From: Acanthosepion lycidas
Lineage: Eukaryota > Mollusca > Cephalopoda > Sepiida > Sepiidae
Reading direction: 5' to 3'
Length of the DNA stretch: 64,000 nt
Assembly: GCA_963932145.1 (NCBI GenBank)
Contig: OZ010593.1
Span: 39,156,036-39,220,035 of the forward strand
Below the pieces are notes generated by a model. That model was not told where the DNA came from. It ran no database searches and saw only the letters and a program-made list of their open reading frames with translations. Both the position numbers and the translations under genes were made by a program. Of the stretch, positions 1 to 10,004 are shown piece by piece. Within the stretch, counting starts at the first letter, position 1; the number at the start of each line of letters is the position of its first letter.

Positions 1-156
1 AACTTGTCACCTTCCGAAGATGAAGACGCGGTGGAGGCGATTTTCGAAGCTTTCGAAATTCAAAAACCACTAGTAGCCACGGAGATCAGAAGAACAAGCC
101 GAAAAAGAAAATTCACGGAACCACTAATAATAGACCATAAGCGAAAAAAATATTAA
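1..156 (+). pseudogene. C-terminal end of a Gypsy-type pol polyprotein
   Basis: An open frame runs from base 1 to the TAA at 154-156, giving 51 residues. It has an acidic patch (PSEDEDAVEAIF) and a basic tail (RRTSRKRK). Short Arg/Lys/Ser-rich tails of this kind end many Ty3/Gypsy pol proteins after the integrase. A purine-rich tract follows 20 bases downstream, as expected at the 3' end of an LTR element. The start lies outside the window, so the upstream domains cannot be seen. The family call rests on tail composition and context only. Confidence 0.5.
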
Positions 157-176
157 CTCACCCCAAAAAAGAAGCT

Positions 177-187
177 AAGGAGGGGGG
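177..187 (+). promoter_or_regulatory. Polypurine tract of an LTR retrotransposon
   Basis: The run AAGGAGGGGGG lies 20 bases after the stop of a pol-like tail. This is where second-strand priming sites sit in LTR elements. The 3' LTR should begin immediately after it. Confidence 0.5.
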
Positions 188-346
188 CATTCCCTTTTTA
201 CATAAGATGGACTCGTCCAAAGTATACTTATACTGACAGAGAGAATACCTGCTGTTGAGATACGTTGAGATAAGTGGAGATACGTTGAGACAGGTTGAGA
301 GATACGGAGACAGACACAGGGTGTTTTCAGAGAGTTATACAAGAGT

Positions 347-412
<66 letters not shown>

Positions 413-707
413 TACGGCTTTACTTACAGAGACTTGTACATATACTTTCTACTAACCAACATTCCTGGACTACTAATCTTCACTTCAAGTCTGTATCATT
501 ACGTTTAATACACTTATTTTTCTATCTCAATTACTGGCGTTGTTTATTTATTTGTGCAGGATTCCATTCACGGAATCCACAATACTTATAAATTCAAATC
601 TTTAACAACATTCATTCATTGTATAGAAAGCAACGCTGCTATCTGAAGCGACAATTTTAAAATCACTATATTTTCATATAGTAAATTTTGTGCACTTTTG
701 AGAGAAT
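188..707 (+). repeat. Probable LTR remnant with microsatellite expansion
   Basis: This stretch follows a polypurine tract and has no coding potential. It contains repeated TTGAGATACG-like words (about 256-310), a (TA)n run and a (GA)n run. Its right limit is guessed from TGGCACCCAGAAG at 708-720, which resembles a tRNA primer-binding site starting with TGG. If that is real, the LTR is followed by the start of another element copy. No second LTR copy is in the window for comparison. Confidence 0.35.
349..411. repeat. Microsatellite (TA)n followed by (GA)n
   Basis: About 40 bases of alternating TA run directly into about 22 bases of alternating GA. An apparent reading frame across it is an artefact of the repeat. 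Confidence 0.95.
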
Positions 708-754
708 TGGCACCCAGAAGTCTCCCCAAAACTCGGACACTGACTGATCAGTAG

Positions 755-850
755 CAACCAATCAGATTCTCTGCATGAGGAGAATGATTTTTCCCGCGCA
801 GATTCCTAATTCGATGACTACCTATATAAACAGAACAAAAGAGGACCAAC
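755..850 (+). promoter_or_regulatory. Promoter-like CCAAT plus TATA arrangement
   Basis: A CCAAT box at 758-762 precedes the TATA-like CTATATAAA at 822-830 by about 60 bases. A more GC-rich transcript-start-like region follows. The spacing is that of a pol II promoter or an LTR U3 region. No convincing ORF follows, so an LTR or retrotransposon promoter is more likely than a host gene. Confidence 0.35.
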
Positions 851-1076
851 ACCAGTGAGACACGCTTAGGTGATCATGTCTCTTTCGATACATGACTGCG
901 TTAGTGTGTATCACGCGAGGCATATTTTTTGCCGCAGTAGGTTGCCATTTCTTTCTGCGGTAAACCAGTTGCCATCCAAGGTTATAGAACCCAGTCTGTC
1001 CTGCTATTTACCCATAGCTGGGAAGAGGATTCATACCTTCCCAAGGATATTAGCATGTAAATAATGGGATGTAATG

Positions 1077-1148
1077 CATTTGATTGGAATTCGAACTTGG
1101 CTCTCCGATTTCTCATTCCAAGCCCCTATCCATTACTCCACCGTGCCT
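1077..1148 (-). repeat. tRNA-derived SINE head, minus strand
   Basis: Read on the minus strand, the segment has an A-box-like GGAGTAATGGATAGG and, about 40 bases later, a near-perfect B box GTTCGAATTCC. This is the internal pol III promoter layout of a tRNA. It does not fold into a clean cloverleaf, so it is a SINE head rather than a functional tRNA gene. Similar words (GTGTAATGGATA, GGAGCCAAG) recur near 61.6 kb. Confidence 0.7.
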
Positions 1149-1538
1149 AAATACCTGTAAAAGGGAAGAAGGAAACGCAACATGGAAGTAGAGAAGAAAA
1201 AGTGAACAGATGAAAAGTAAAGAACTTTAAAAAAAAATTAAATTTCGTTGAAAAAAACAACGTGAAAAAAGGAAGAAAAACAGGGAAAAAGAAGAACTTT
1301 AAAACTAAAAGAAAAAAGGATAAATCGTTGAAAAAAGAATAAGATAAGGAAAGAAATACAGAATAAGCGGGAGGAAGAGGTACACGCAAAAGAAAACAAA
1401 ACGATCGATATCGAGGTAAGAGTTTTGTAATCTCCCCCGCCTCTCGTTATCTCACAGAATGTTTTTTGTTTGTTTTTTGTTTTTTTTTCATTTTGTTCAG
1501 CGACGTTCGTTCTATTCATTTTTTTTATTTATTGTTTT

Positions 1539-1859
1539 GAGTAATTTGCAGTGTAACCACCGCGCTCAGTTTCTAATAACGAATTTTCCGAATAGTTACA
1601 TGTAGGTTCAAATGTACATGCTTAATTAAAAAATAACAAAGGAATTTTGCTAAAATCTACGGTTTTGGAGTTATCAACAATAAAAGTTCGGATTCATTCG
1701 TTTCCGCCATTACTGGCAATATTTACGTACATTCGCTTCGGAGCAATCATTCGCGGAATTGTTATTTTCGAATTAAGTATGTACATTTACACCTAAATGT
1801 AACTATTCGGAAAATTCTTTATTAGAAACTGAGCGCGGGGGTTACACTGCAAATTACCC
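1539..1859. mobile_element. 321-bp MITE with about 85-bp inverted ends (MULE- or Merlin-like)
   Basis: The ends G(A/G)GTAATTTGCAGTGTAAC are inverted copies, and the similarity continues inward for about 85 bases with few mismatches. The exact 8-bp direct repeat ATTGTTTT flanks it at 1531-1538 and 1860-1867. It has no coding capacity. Long inverted ends starting GGG or GAG and an 8-bp target duplication fit Mutator-like or Merlin non-autonomous elements. The superfamily is inferred from these features only. Confidence 0.8.
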
Positions 1860-1959
1860 ATTGTTTTAGTATTATTTTTTTTCTTTTAGTATTTTTTGGG
1901 GGAGGGAGGGGGTGATTAATTTTTATATACGTATATAACGATGGATAGATTAGACATTG

Positions 1960-2522
1960 GTGCTACTCGACGCCCCGCCTCAAGAATTGTCTCGGTGGCG
2001 TCTTGTGACCCCTATGCCTTATGTTGCGCCCCCTCCAGGTCTACTACACTTATTTACGGTCAAGAAGAAACTACTTCTCGACGTTCTTTGGAAATTGGAT
2101 TGGGATGATCGTCTACCTGTGGACATCAAAATAATCAGGAATAAATTATTTGTAGACCTTACCTCATTAAATTGTTTAAAGTTCCCTAGATTTGTAATGG
2201 ACACTTCGGTTCCTGCTGATTTAATTGTATTTTGCGATGCTTCTCAAAAAAGCTTTCGGCATTGCAGGCTATATCTTTCAAAATTGATATTTTCTACAGT
2301 CAAAGTTGCACCTTTAATTAAAAGAACTTTACTTTCACTTGAGTTATTGTCCGTGTTTCTGGCAATCAAAATGTATTTCTAATATATTTAAAAATTTTCT
2401 TTTGAATGTTGTAGAAATATCATTGTGGTTGTAGACACACAAGTTGTATTGCTTTGGGTTTTGTCGGAAGTGTATGTTTGTTAAAAATAGATTGAAATAC
2501 ATTGTTGCATTTAAGTTAGAGA
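1960..2522 (+). pseudogene. Bel/Pao pol fragment A (RNase H region)
   Basis: One frame to about 2380 encodes WKLDWDDRLPVDI, then a spaced block LTSLNCLKFPRFVMDTS, VFCDASQKSF and KVAPLIKRT. These match the conserved segment between reverse transcriptase and RNase H in Bel/Pao elements, including the acidic residue of VFCDAS. After a stop the similarity continues in another frame (VVLLWVLSE, about 2440-2475) and ends where an unrelated repeat begins. Stops and frameshifts mark it as dead. It continues as fragments B and C, with insertions between. Confidence 0.75.
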
Positions 2523-2995
2523 ACAGGTGTCTCCTGGTATATTTATCCCACAACAAAAATGTCAGACTCTGAATGTGAGTCCGGGTAATAAAATGTTAAA
2601 GTAACAACAAAACTATATATAGAAACAAACGGTAAGCATTAACAAAACAAAGTATACATAGACAATAGAAGATTATTACGTGTAAAAAAAATGAATCCGA
2701 AAGAAGAAAACATTTAAACTAGTGAAGGTGTTTGTGTAGAAGTAAATGTCAAGACAGATGTGTATATATGCATATGCGTGTGAGAGTTCAAAAGTCAACA
2801 GAGGACTAAGGGAAGCGAACGCGCCTCAGCGGCAGCGTTCTTATCTACGTGCGATCTACATATTACCATACTTGGGTGAAATAAGAATAATAGGCAGTGA
2901 CAAAGAATATCACTGCCTATTTATAGGCTTAGAGAGCGTCCCCTAACGATGTTTATTTCAGAAAGTAAGTGGAGTTATTCCACAACATGAAAGAG
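2523..2995. repeat. Dispersed repeat A, copy 1, inserted in Bel/Pao
   Basis: This stretch separates two parts of the Bel/Pao pol and is similar over most of its length to 7497-8050. Both begin near TGTCTCYTGG and TTTATCCCACAACAAAAATG and end near AAGTAAGTGGRGT. The minus strand has a TATA-like CCTATAAATAG at about 2917-2927, so it may be an LTR or promoter-bearing unit in reverse orientation. It has no supported ORF. Confidence 0.6.
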
Positions 2996-3004
2996 TCAGA
3001 AAAT

Positions 3005-3222
3005 TAAGTGATTTCAGTTTTAACCTTAGATTTAAATGTTCCTTCAGTTGATAATCTTGCAGACTTAGTTACCAAAAGAATCCTTCTTTTGCAGTTTTGA
3101 CTATCTGGTCCTCAGTGATTATCTAGTGAGATCGTGCATTGGCCTACCAGTGAATTGTCTCAGCCCTGACAGTCAATTATTAGTGTTAATTAATACAGTT
3201 TCTAACTTTCCTGTTGTATTAG
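3005..3222 (+). pseudogene. Bel/Pao pol fragment B
   Basis: Short in-frame pieces such as VPSVDNLADLVTK, LSGPQ and WPTSELSQP match the conserved region downstream of Bel/Pao RNase H (VPSxDNPADLxTRG, WLxGPxWL). They are spread over two frames with stops. The similarity resumes directly after inserted repeat A and stops at a second insertion at 3223. Confidence 0.65.
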
Positions 3223-4236
3223 TGTAACAAAGAGAGGTATACACCTACACACACCCACATGAATGCACACACGCAAATATAACTTTTATTGACTGGAAGT
3301 GGAAATGTTGTTTATATATCAAAGTACAATTTGGGTTAAGATGTGTGTTTACCGATGAGAAATACGATCTCAGGTCAGGAGGCGATGTTTTAAGTCTGGG
3401 TCACTAGTAAACAATGGGGATGGGCGATATACTTGGTTTTGTTTAACAGCATTTGTTTTGATTGAAAGGTTGAATCAATGTTTAGATATCCCAAAGTGTA
3501 ATTTTGGTGAAGCGAGAAGAACCCGCGATTGAGATAAGGTAAATAATTGAAGAATAGATTTACATGTCAAGGGATAGTTTTTGGCACTCATGATAATCGC
3601 GTGCCGGGCCAAGGGTCGATTCATGATCAACCAGATTTATCTATATAAACACATAGTTATTCTGAAGAAGAGGCAGACGGTCAAGCGAGACGGAAGAGGC
3701 CAGACGGGAGAGACCGCGATCGGTCGGCACATCGTCGTCACGGGCGTGAGCACCCGCAGGCAACCATTACGGGTTGCGTTGCTACAGGTCAGGCAGAAAA
3801 AAGAAGACTGCCCCCTGTTCTGAGGAGTCTGTATGAGACTGGACTATTAGTCATAAACCTACCCCAGGCGATTCAATACGCGTTTATCACACGCAAACCA
3901 TCTCTGTTGGGAATTCGCTGGATGCATTTCATCTTTTTCTTTTTCTTTTCTCATTTATGTTAAATGTTTTTATTCCCCCCGTAACCTCTGTTCTGATGTT
4001 ATCTTCTTATATAAAAGACGTCAATATTTGCCCCATTGTTGTCTGGCTTCTGCAGATATTATTTCTTGTTTTATTTTGCCATATTCTAAACTTCCTAGCG
4101 CCAACTCTCACGAAATAATCTACGGGTACTTAGGGAGCGTACGGCCAGTTACCCCTAAGTTCGGTTCGGACCGAGTGGACACCTCAACCCAAAGAGAAAG
4201 ACGCCGGGGGTTGATGGGCTGGGGACGAAGTGGTAG
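3223..4236 (+). mobile_element. Candidate solo LTR inserted in Bel/Pao
   Basis: About 1 kb without coding capacity splits the Bel/Pao frame. It is flanked by the 5-bp repeat ATTAG (3218-3222 and 4237-4241) and begins TGTAAC. It contains a TATA-like CTATATAAAC near 3640 followed by a GC-rich, transcript-start-like region (about 3660-3800). A second TATA-like word lies near 4008. The 3' terminus does not end in CA, so the boundary or the LTR call may be off by some bases. Confidence 0.5.
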
Positions 4237-4545
4237 ATTAGATGTTGTATCTGTTTTAGATTTTGAGAAATTTTCCTCTTTGGCAAAATTGTTGAGAGTT
4301 TTGTTATATGTGTTTAAATTTGTTTACTCTTTGAAAAAGTCCCTTGCGGAAATAAAGACTGTACCAACTTTAATAAATACGATCTTGGATGCCATATCGT
4401 ATTTGTTAAAGTTGGTACAATCTTTATTTCTTTCTAAGGAGAAATTGTTCTTGTTGAATACTTCCAACCCAGAGGTACCTGCTCTGGTTGCTAATTTGAA
4501 ACTTTTTCTGGATGATGAGAGACTGATTTAGGGGAGGATTGGCAT
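4237..4545 (+). pseudogene. Bel/Pao pol fragment C (pre-integrase region)
   Basis: A single frame encodes VLDFEKFSSLAKLLRV, YVFKFVYSLKK, SLFLSKEKLFLL and LVANLKLFLDDERLI. These correspond to the conserved linker just before the Bel/Pao integrase (FSSLxKLLRVTAYVxRF, LxPFLDExGLIR). The frame ends with TAG at the expected LIR position. The middle (4350-4429) is a 34-bp inverted repeat that replaces expected coding sequence. No integrase core follows, so the element is truncated here. Confidence 0.75.
4350..4429. repeat. 34-bp foldback (inverted repeat, 12-bp loop)
   Basis: Arm 4350-4383 and arm 4396-4429 are reverse complements with two mismatches. The loop is 4384-4395. It lies within the Bel/Pao fragment C frame, so it is probably a templated duplication rather than a family feature. 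Confidence 0.9.
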
Positions 4546-4559
4546 ATCCTGTCTCTACC

Positions 4560-6857
4560 CACCCACCGGGATTTTGTATCCGATTTTGTTGTTTGTTTTT
4601 GTAAGGTTGGTTGTTTTGTTTTGTTTTTGTTTTTTGTTTTTTGTTTTTTTCATAGCTGACAGGCCTGTTCTATGAAACGGATAGACCAAGTGGGCTTTTA
4701 TGCTGTCGAAGTCGAATTTTTTTCGAGTCAGATTTGCTTACTTACTTGTTGGTGAGCATGTGTTTTGGTTTTGGGACTATTGTTGTTCTCCTTTTAAAAC
4801 GCACACTGTGAGAAAAATATTCTCCCAACGCACGTGGTCAAAAAGAAATTTCTTAAACGCACGTGGCATGGTAGAGAAGTTAGTTCCTTCTGCTATCTGG
4901 CATAAATAAAATTGTGCCTCATTTATGAAAAAACAGCCATTTACGGCTGTTTCCATAAATTCTGGTGCTTTGATATTTGCATATACAATCGCACAACCCC
5001 CACCGTGTCATCCAAGACTTCTAACACAGCGACTGGTCACTGGAATGACCGCTTCAATCCAGAGCTAACCTTATCCCACGTTGTGATTTAAGTTTGATCA
5101 TAAGGAAGCTATGATCGAATCGCTGCAGGTATCTTTGTGTTGGGCTGGTCCAAGCAGGGCGATGACGTTCAGGAAAAAAAATAACACTCGAATAGATTGA
5201 ACAAAAGTAAATACTGTTTTTATATCAGTTCTCCATACAATAACTGATTTATATCAGAGTTCGCATCAATTAATTACCAGCCCAACCCGCGTCTAAAGTC
5301 TGAAGTGATATTATTGTTGACCTGGCAAGATCTGGTTCACTGCTGTTGGTGAAGTTTGGCACAAGGATGAAGTCCGAGGCTTTCGTCGACAGATAATCAT
5401 GTGGGTCTCTCTCTCCTGTCTCTGGTTTCGTCTCCGTCTCTTCTACCTCACTTCTCTCTTCTACTGAATATTTCGATTCGCGCATTCGTATTTATGGACA
5501 TTCACCCAAACTGGCATTGCGGGGTATGGCGAGGTAGGAGGATTTCGGTGAATCTCTTCCCTGCTTACATCATTACTTAGGGGAATTTCCTCTCTCAATC
5601 CCCTCTTTTATTATCCTCTCTCACTGACCTCTTCAGTGAGCGTGGCTAGTTCCTCCATAATCCTTGATATCCTATCTGCGCCTGCTACCGCGAGTATTTT
5701 CCGTCAGGAAAACTCAGTTCCAAATTCAGTTATTTACAAAATCTAGTTTTTTGCTTTCCAGTCCGCATTTGCAGCTATGTGTCAATCAACATTACCCTCT
5801 AAGTTTAATTCACTTTTCCATTGTTCAAACATATAATTTCAAGTCTTCCCATAGGTTTTTGGTATTAACTCTTCTCGTTTCAATGTCTCTCAATACTATC
5901 TTGTGTTTTAACAAATCTTTCTTCTGTTTTATCGCGGCAACGACAAATAGTATCACATATATTGTATGGTGCGTGTAAAAATGTTCTCAGCGTGTCTTTG
6001 TTTAAAAGTCAGTGGTTACTTGTTTGGTTCCTAAAATTTCGTTTGTGAGAAATGGCGTTTGACATGGTTTGGTTCCGAGAATTTCGTTTGTGAGGGCGTT
6101 TGGCATCACTGTTTTCGATATTCACGAAGTGCTGACAAAGACGTGAGTTTCTATATTACTACTATTTGTCTACTGGTCTACTGCTATAGGGTACCCTAGT
6201 CTACACTACTATATTCTACTGACTACTCTCTTGTGGTGGAAGGGTCGTTTTTATAATGATGAGGGTAGGATGATGAAATATCCTTCTTTTCTATCATCAC
6301 CGATGACAAGGTTATTTTTAAAATGATGTAATATCGTATTTTTTTTATCATCACTGGTGGCAAGCTTATTTTTAGAATTAAGAGATATCATCATTCAGCG
6401 GAGTAATTTAAGAAAAATGTAAATTAGAGTTTCATTTTAAAAATGTCAATAAATGTTCTTTTTTGTAAAAGAAATTCATTTTTAGTAACGTTTATTTGCT
6501 GTTACTATCTCGTCATGTCATGCATTGATTGGTTAGATTTTAATGTTACTGTTTTTTGGTGTGTTTTTTTTTTTGTTTTTGTTTTGTTTTTACTGCGCAA
6601 GAGTACCTTGCAATTATTTGGAAATTGGCGCGGTTTTAGACAGAAATTATTGGGACCTCGTGGTAGGTGGGTGCCTAAAAATTTCTCCGTCGTGTTTTTA
6701 TTCGAAAATTTTTGAAATGGAAGTAATTATTTGAAAATGAGAACAGTAGACAAGTTCTGTGTTAAAACCATTTCATAATTTATGCTATTGATTGGTAATA
6801 AAAAAAATTTTTTTATTCCAAATATATCTAGTCTGAGACTAGATAAAAATGCCGTTA
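4560..6857. other. Intergenic AT-rich DNA with small tandem repeats
   Basis: I see no gene here. It contains a 7-bp hairpin near 4935-4955 (AACAGCC/GGCTGTT). A tandem pair of about 40-45 bp lies at 6022-6066 and 6067-6107 (GTTTGGTTCC ... TTTCGTTTGTGAG). Degenerate units of about 60 bp lie between 6250 and 6420 (ATCATCAC ... AAGSTTATTTTTAR). The short ORFs show no family signature. Confidence 0.6.
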
Positions 6858-7027
6858 CAGTGTAACCCGGATATAAGAGAGTTGTCGGGACCGGAGGAGA
6901 AGTCTCTTATATCCGGGTTTGGTCTATTTTATATACATTAACACAGGCTCTAATTTGGGACCAGAGAATATCTCACTTATATCTGGGTTTCTCTTATATC
7001 CGGGTCTCTTATATCCGGGTTACACTG
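6858..7027. mobile_element. 170-bp pogo/Tigger-like MITE
   Basis: The terminal inverted repeats CAGTGTAACCCGGATATAAG are perfect and the flanking dinucleotide TA is duplicated (6856-6857, 7028-7029). Ends starting CAGTG with a GATATAA core and TA duplication are typical of pogo/Tigger non-autonomous elements. Sub-terminal copies of CTTATATCCGGG occur inside. No coding capacity. Confidence 0.85.
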
Positions 7028-7029
7028 TA

Positions 7030-7490
7030 CCTATTTTGTAGCTTCTCCAGAGGAGAAAAAGAATCTGATTTCTTAAAGTTGGTACATATTGCTGACGTAA
7101 ATTTAAAATTTTAAATCCACCTATTATCCACAGATACCTATCACAAAGAACAAGAAGGTTATAGATATGTTTTTCTTTTTGGAACAACATTGAAAATATC
7201 CTGCGTTCAAATGAGAAGTACAGACAAAATGGCTACCTCTAAGCTGGTGTAGTTGAACGTGAAGGAAACACCAGAGAGAAGACATCACCAGTAAGTTACG
7301 CCAATCTTAACAGGATCGCTGAATATTGTGAAGTAAAAAAAGAATTGAACACTTTTTATTCTTCAGCTATCCCGAGAAAAAATATCTGAAAATTGTATAT
7401 TTCTTCATTTGTAAAAGAACTCAACCACGAACTGTATTTATTTTCTTAAATTGTAAACTTGTTATGGGAGTATCTACGTCGGGTTTTGGG
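7030..7490. other. Intergenic DNA, nothing recognised
   Basis: AT-rich sequence without ORFs of recognisable family, tRNA-like boxes or long repeats. Confidence 0.6.
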
Positions 7491-7496
7491 GTGGAA

Positions 7497-8050
7497 AACA
7501 CTTGTCTCTTGGAATGTTTATCCCACAACAAAAATGGTGAGCTTGCATGTGTGTCTGGATAATAAAATACAAAGAAACAACTAAAACTAATATATATATA
7601 TATATTATTAACAAGACAAAAAGTTACATTATTGCGAGCGACAAAGACAATGATATTGTATGTATGTGGCAAAACAATGAAATGCATGAAAACATTTAGA
7701 CTAATGAATTATTCGTGTATGCAAAATGTGTGTAGAAGTCCTAGAGAAAATGAAGTAAAATGAAGTTGAGTCCGTTCATGTGTCTGTGTGCGTTTCCCAA
7801 TAGGAAACGCGTTTTTCACAATAGTCCTATATCCTAGGATCTATGTCTAAGACAAATAGGAAAAGGAGTTGGCGTGCTATTCTCTGCGTTTGACCTACAT
7901 CCTAATGTCCTTGGGTGAAAACGGAAAAAGAGAATGATAGAAAATATTTCAATGTATTTATAGTTTCAGAAAGCATCCATTAGTGGCGTTTATTTTTTAT
8001 TTTATTTTATTTTTATTTTTTTTGTTAGGTAAGTGGGGTAACTCTAGAAA
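7497..8050. repeat. Dispersed repeat A, copy 2
   Basis: It shares its left end (TTTATCCCACAACAAAAATG), several internal blocks (GAAAACATTTARACTA, GTGTGTAGAAGT, TTGGGTGAAA) and its right end (AAGTAAGTGG-like) with 2523-2995. It carries a (TA)n run near 7593-7605. Two copies in the same orientation 5 kb apart define a family of about 480-550 bp. I cannot tell an LTR from a MITE. Confidence 0.6.
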
Positions 8051-8879
8051 TCCTAAAAATATATGTGTGTAAATATCGCCCTTGTGTGCTGTGTAGAAAA
8101 AACCGTTGCGTATTGATACTTTAAGTATTTTTTTAAAAGTAAGTGACCAGTTTTTTTATCGTTTTCTGTCATGCAAACACCTTTTTTTATCTTTTTATTT
8201 GTTACCTTTAAATTGCTTAAGGACTTGTATCTATTCAGCCATCCTTTATTTTTAATAAATGTTTTGGAATTATGAATATTTGTTCATTTTGTCTCAAACA
8301 TCATTCTTTTGGGGTTTAAAAATAACGAAATTTTTATTTAACAGCACTTCATTTTGCGGGTGAAAAAAAACTGAAGACGCGATCATTCATTTTTATGTTA
8401 TATGGTGTTTCAAAACAGAAATCTAATATTTTGTTTTTTAATTCAATTTTTTTTTTTTTCAAATGCATTCCTTTTTGTTAGGAAGATCACAAACACGTGA
8501 CATGTCGCCCTCTTGGCGACCTCAGCTTTTGAGAAGACAACCCTAAAGTAAAAAGTGGAAGAAGAAAAAACTGAACATAGGCGAAAAAGAATAGAAGTTT
8601 GCTGGTCTAGGGTCTAGTTATTGTCACTAGAATTCTACCAAAATAAGAGAGCCTCCATAATTTGCACTATAAAAAAATGAAAAAAAGGAAAACTGGAAAA
8701 TAAAAGAATTTTGCTGAATCAAAAGAAAAAAAAATTTTGATGTTAGCCAAAATCAAGATTTGAAACTGCACCTATTTCTAAAGTAAGCACACTCACTAGT
8801 TAATGTTTCGAAAAAAAGATGACTACTACCAAAGTCTGACCAACAACTATCAACTATCCAACTAAACAAACTTTCCCCA
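8051..8879. other. Intergenic AT-rich DNA, nothing recognised
   Basis: Contains A- and T-rich runs only. No supported gene or repeat boundary was found. Confidence 0.55.
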
Positions 8880-9060
8880 ACCCCAATTACAAAGTACTTG
8901 TCTATATTTCTGAGATGAGGTATTATGTACATTATTCAGGCTATTGTCCTCATTTTTGTCGCCATATTTCTTACAACGTTTCGGCCGTTGTACGCCCCGG
9001 CCTTCTTCAGGTGGTTGTCGAACTGAACCCTTTATTTCGCTCACTGGGGTAGACTGTTCT
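8880..9060 (-). repeat. Terminal repeat of a Penelope-like element with hammerhead-like core
   Basis: On the minus strand the sequence reads CTGAAGA (9010-9004), a GGCC/GGCC stem with a 12-base loop, then GAAAC (8982-8978) and GTTGTAAGAAATATGG. CUGANGA, stem II and GAAA in that order form the hammerhead ribozyme core, which is known to occur in the terminal repeats of Penelope-like elements. One extra A precedes stem II here, so activity is uncertain. It lies downstream of a Penelope-like coding relic on the same strand. Confidence 0.65.
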
Positions 9061-9208
9061 AGTTCCACGTGCCACGCTTAATGGATGTCAGTTATCAGTT
9101 ATCTCCTGTTAATTTCCCTCTGAAAGTTCTCCACTGCCTTAACCGGGTATTGAACTCACATTTTTTGGGTTCTGTCACTGGATCTAACCAACGCCTTTAT
9201 CCATGTGT

Positions 9209-9375
9209 CCTTGAACATCTGGGTATGAATTTATGGGTATTATTGGACATCTGGGTATGAATTTATGGGTATTATAAATCTAATGTCTTCAGCAACCATT
9301 TTTACCAGTGCTCATATTGCAATTTTGCTGTTATCATTACATGTTTTTACCAGAGCTCATATCGCAACTTTGTTG
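9209..9375. repeat. Two short tandem duplications in the Penelope-like relic
   Basis: ACATCTGGGTATGAATTTAT with its continuation occurs twice with a period of about 32 bases (about 9216-9277). A second block, GCTCATATYGCAAYTTTG with its continuation, occurs twice with a period of about 45 bases (about 9311-9390). Both lie in the 3' part of the relic and disrupt its frame. Confidence 0.75.
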
Positions 9376-9890
9376 TTATCATTGCTTTTCTCTGGCACTC
9401 CTGGTTCCCATATTTTATTTATTTCTATGCTTGGTCGGCTCGAGAGATTTTTGTGGCCTAGCATATGTGCTGATTCCTTAAGTTTACGAATTTTCAAATG
9501 GTGTTCCTTGTCTATGATCTCAACCTGATTCCACAGAGGGCGGTGATCTCACTTCTCTCTCCATATGTGGTCAGCCACGCCTGATGTTTCCACTTCCCCT
9601 AGTGTTACAGCCTTCTAGTGTTCTTGAAGCCTTATCTTAAGGAGGTGGCCTGTCTCTCCTTTATATTTCTTTTCACAGCTGCACGGGATAGCGTACACAC
9701 AGTCTTTAGTCATGTTCTCCTCTTTGGGAGGGGTCTTACTTGGGAGAGATATCTGCGAAGTGTTGTCAAGCTTTTGAAGGTTGTCCTGATGTTATATGAA
9801 CCGCAGATCCTTTGTATTTTCTCTGATAACCCCTTCACATAAGGCAGGCAGACTGTTTTCTGGGTGTTGTTGTCCTCCTCCTCTTGTACC
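9264..9890 (-). pseudogene. Penelope-like element: RT thumb plus GIY-YIG endonuclease
   Basis: Reading the minus strand from about 9890 downward gives CLPYVKGLSEKIQRIC, a linker, then VYAIPCSC (9698-9675) and a following KGETG block. Further on come VADHIW, EIIDKEHHLKIRKLKESAHML and SRPSIEINKIWEP. These match the end of a Penelope-like reverse transcriptase followed by its GIY-YIG domain, in the usual order. At least two in-frame stops and one frameshift are present, and the N-terminal RT palm is missing. A terminal repeat with a hammerhead-like core lies downstream. Confidence 0.85.
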
Positions 9891-9909
9891 CGCGTATCCC
9901 AGTTTAAAC

Positions 9910-9985
9910 ATTGTAATAAATATGGCGACAAAGATGAGGACAATAGTCCGAATAATGTAAATAATGTACAAAGGACTTGTTCTAA
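9910..9985 (+). repeat. Inverted partial copy of the Penelope-like terminal repeat
   Basis: The segment TTGTAATAAATATGGCGACA and what follows (GAGGACAATAGTCC, AATAATGTAAATAATG) matches the minus-strand terminal repeat at 8880-8975, but in opposite orientation. Inverted terminal copies at the 5' side are common in Penelope-like insertions. The hammerhead core is not included. Confidence 0.75.
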
Positions 9986-10004
9986 CTGTAGTCAGATAAA
10001 TAAA

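Noticed and set aside
255..455. ORF across the (TA)n/(GA)n tract
   Set aside because: Its translation is only alternating Ile/Tyr and Glu/Arg from the microsatellite.
1077..1148. Functional tRNA gene
   Set aside because: A and B boxes are present but acceptor and anticodon stems do not pair well.
1147..1519. Minus-strand Phe/Leu-rich ORFs
   Set aside because: Translations of A-rich low-complexity DNA, without any domain signature.
5270..5485. Minus-strand ORF rich in Glu/Thr
   Set aside because: Short, no similarity that I recognise, no splice or promoter context.
6443..6734. Two overlapping plus-strand ORFs that look like membrane segments
   Set aside because: The hydrophobic run comes from a T-rich stretch and no conserved residues were seen.
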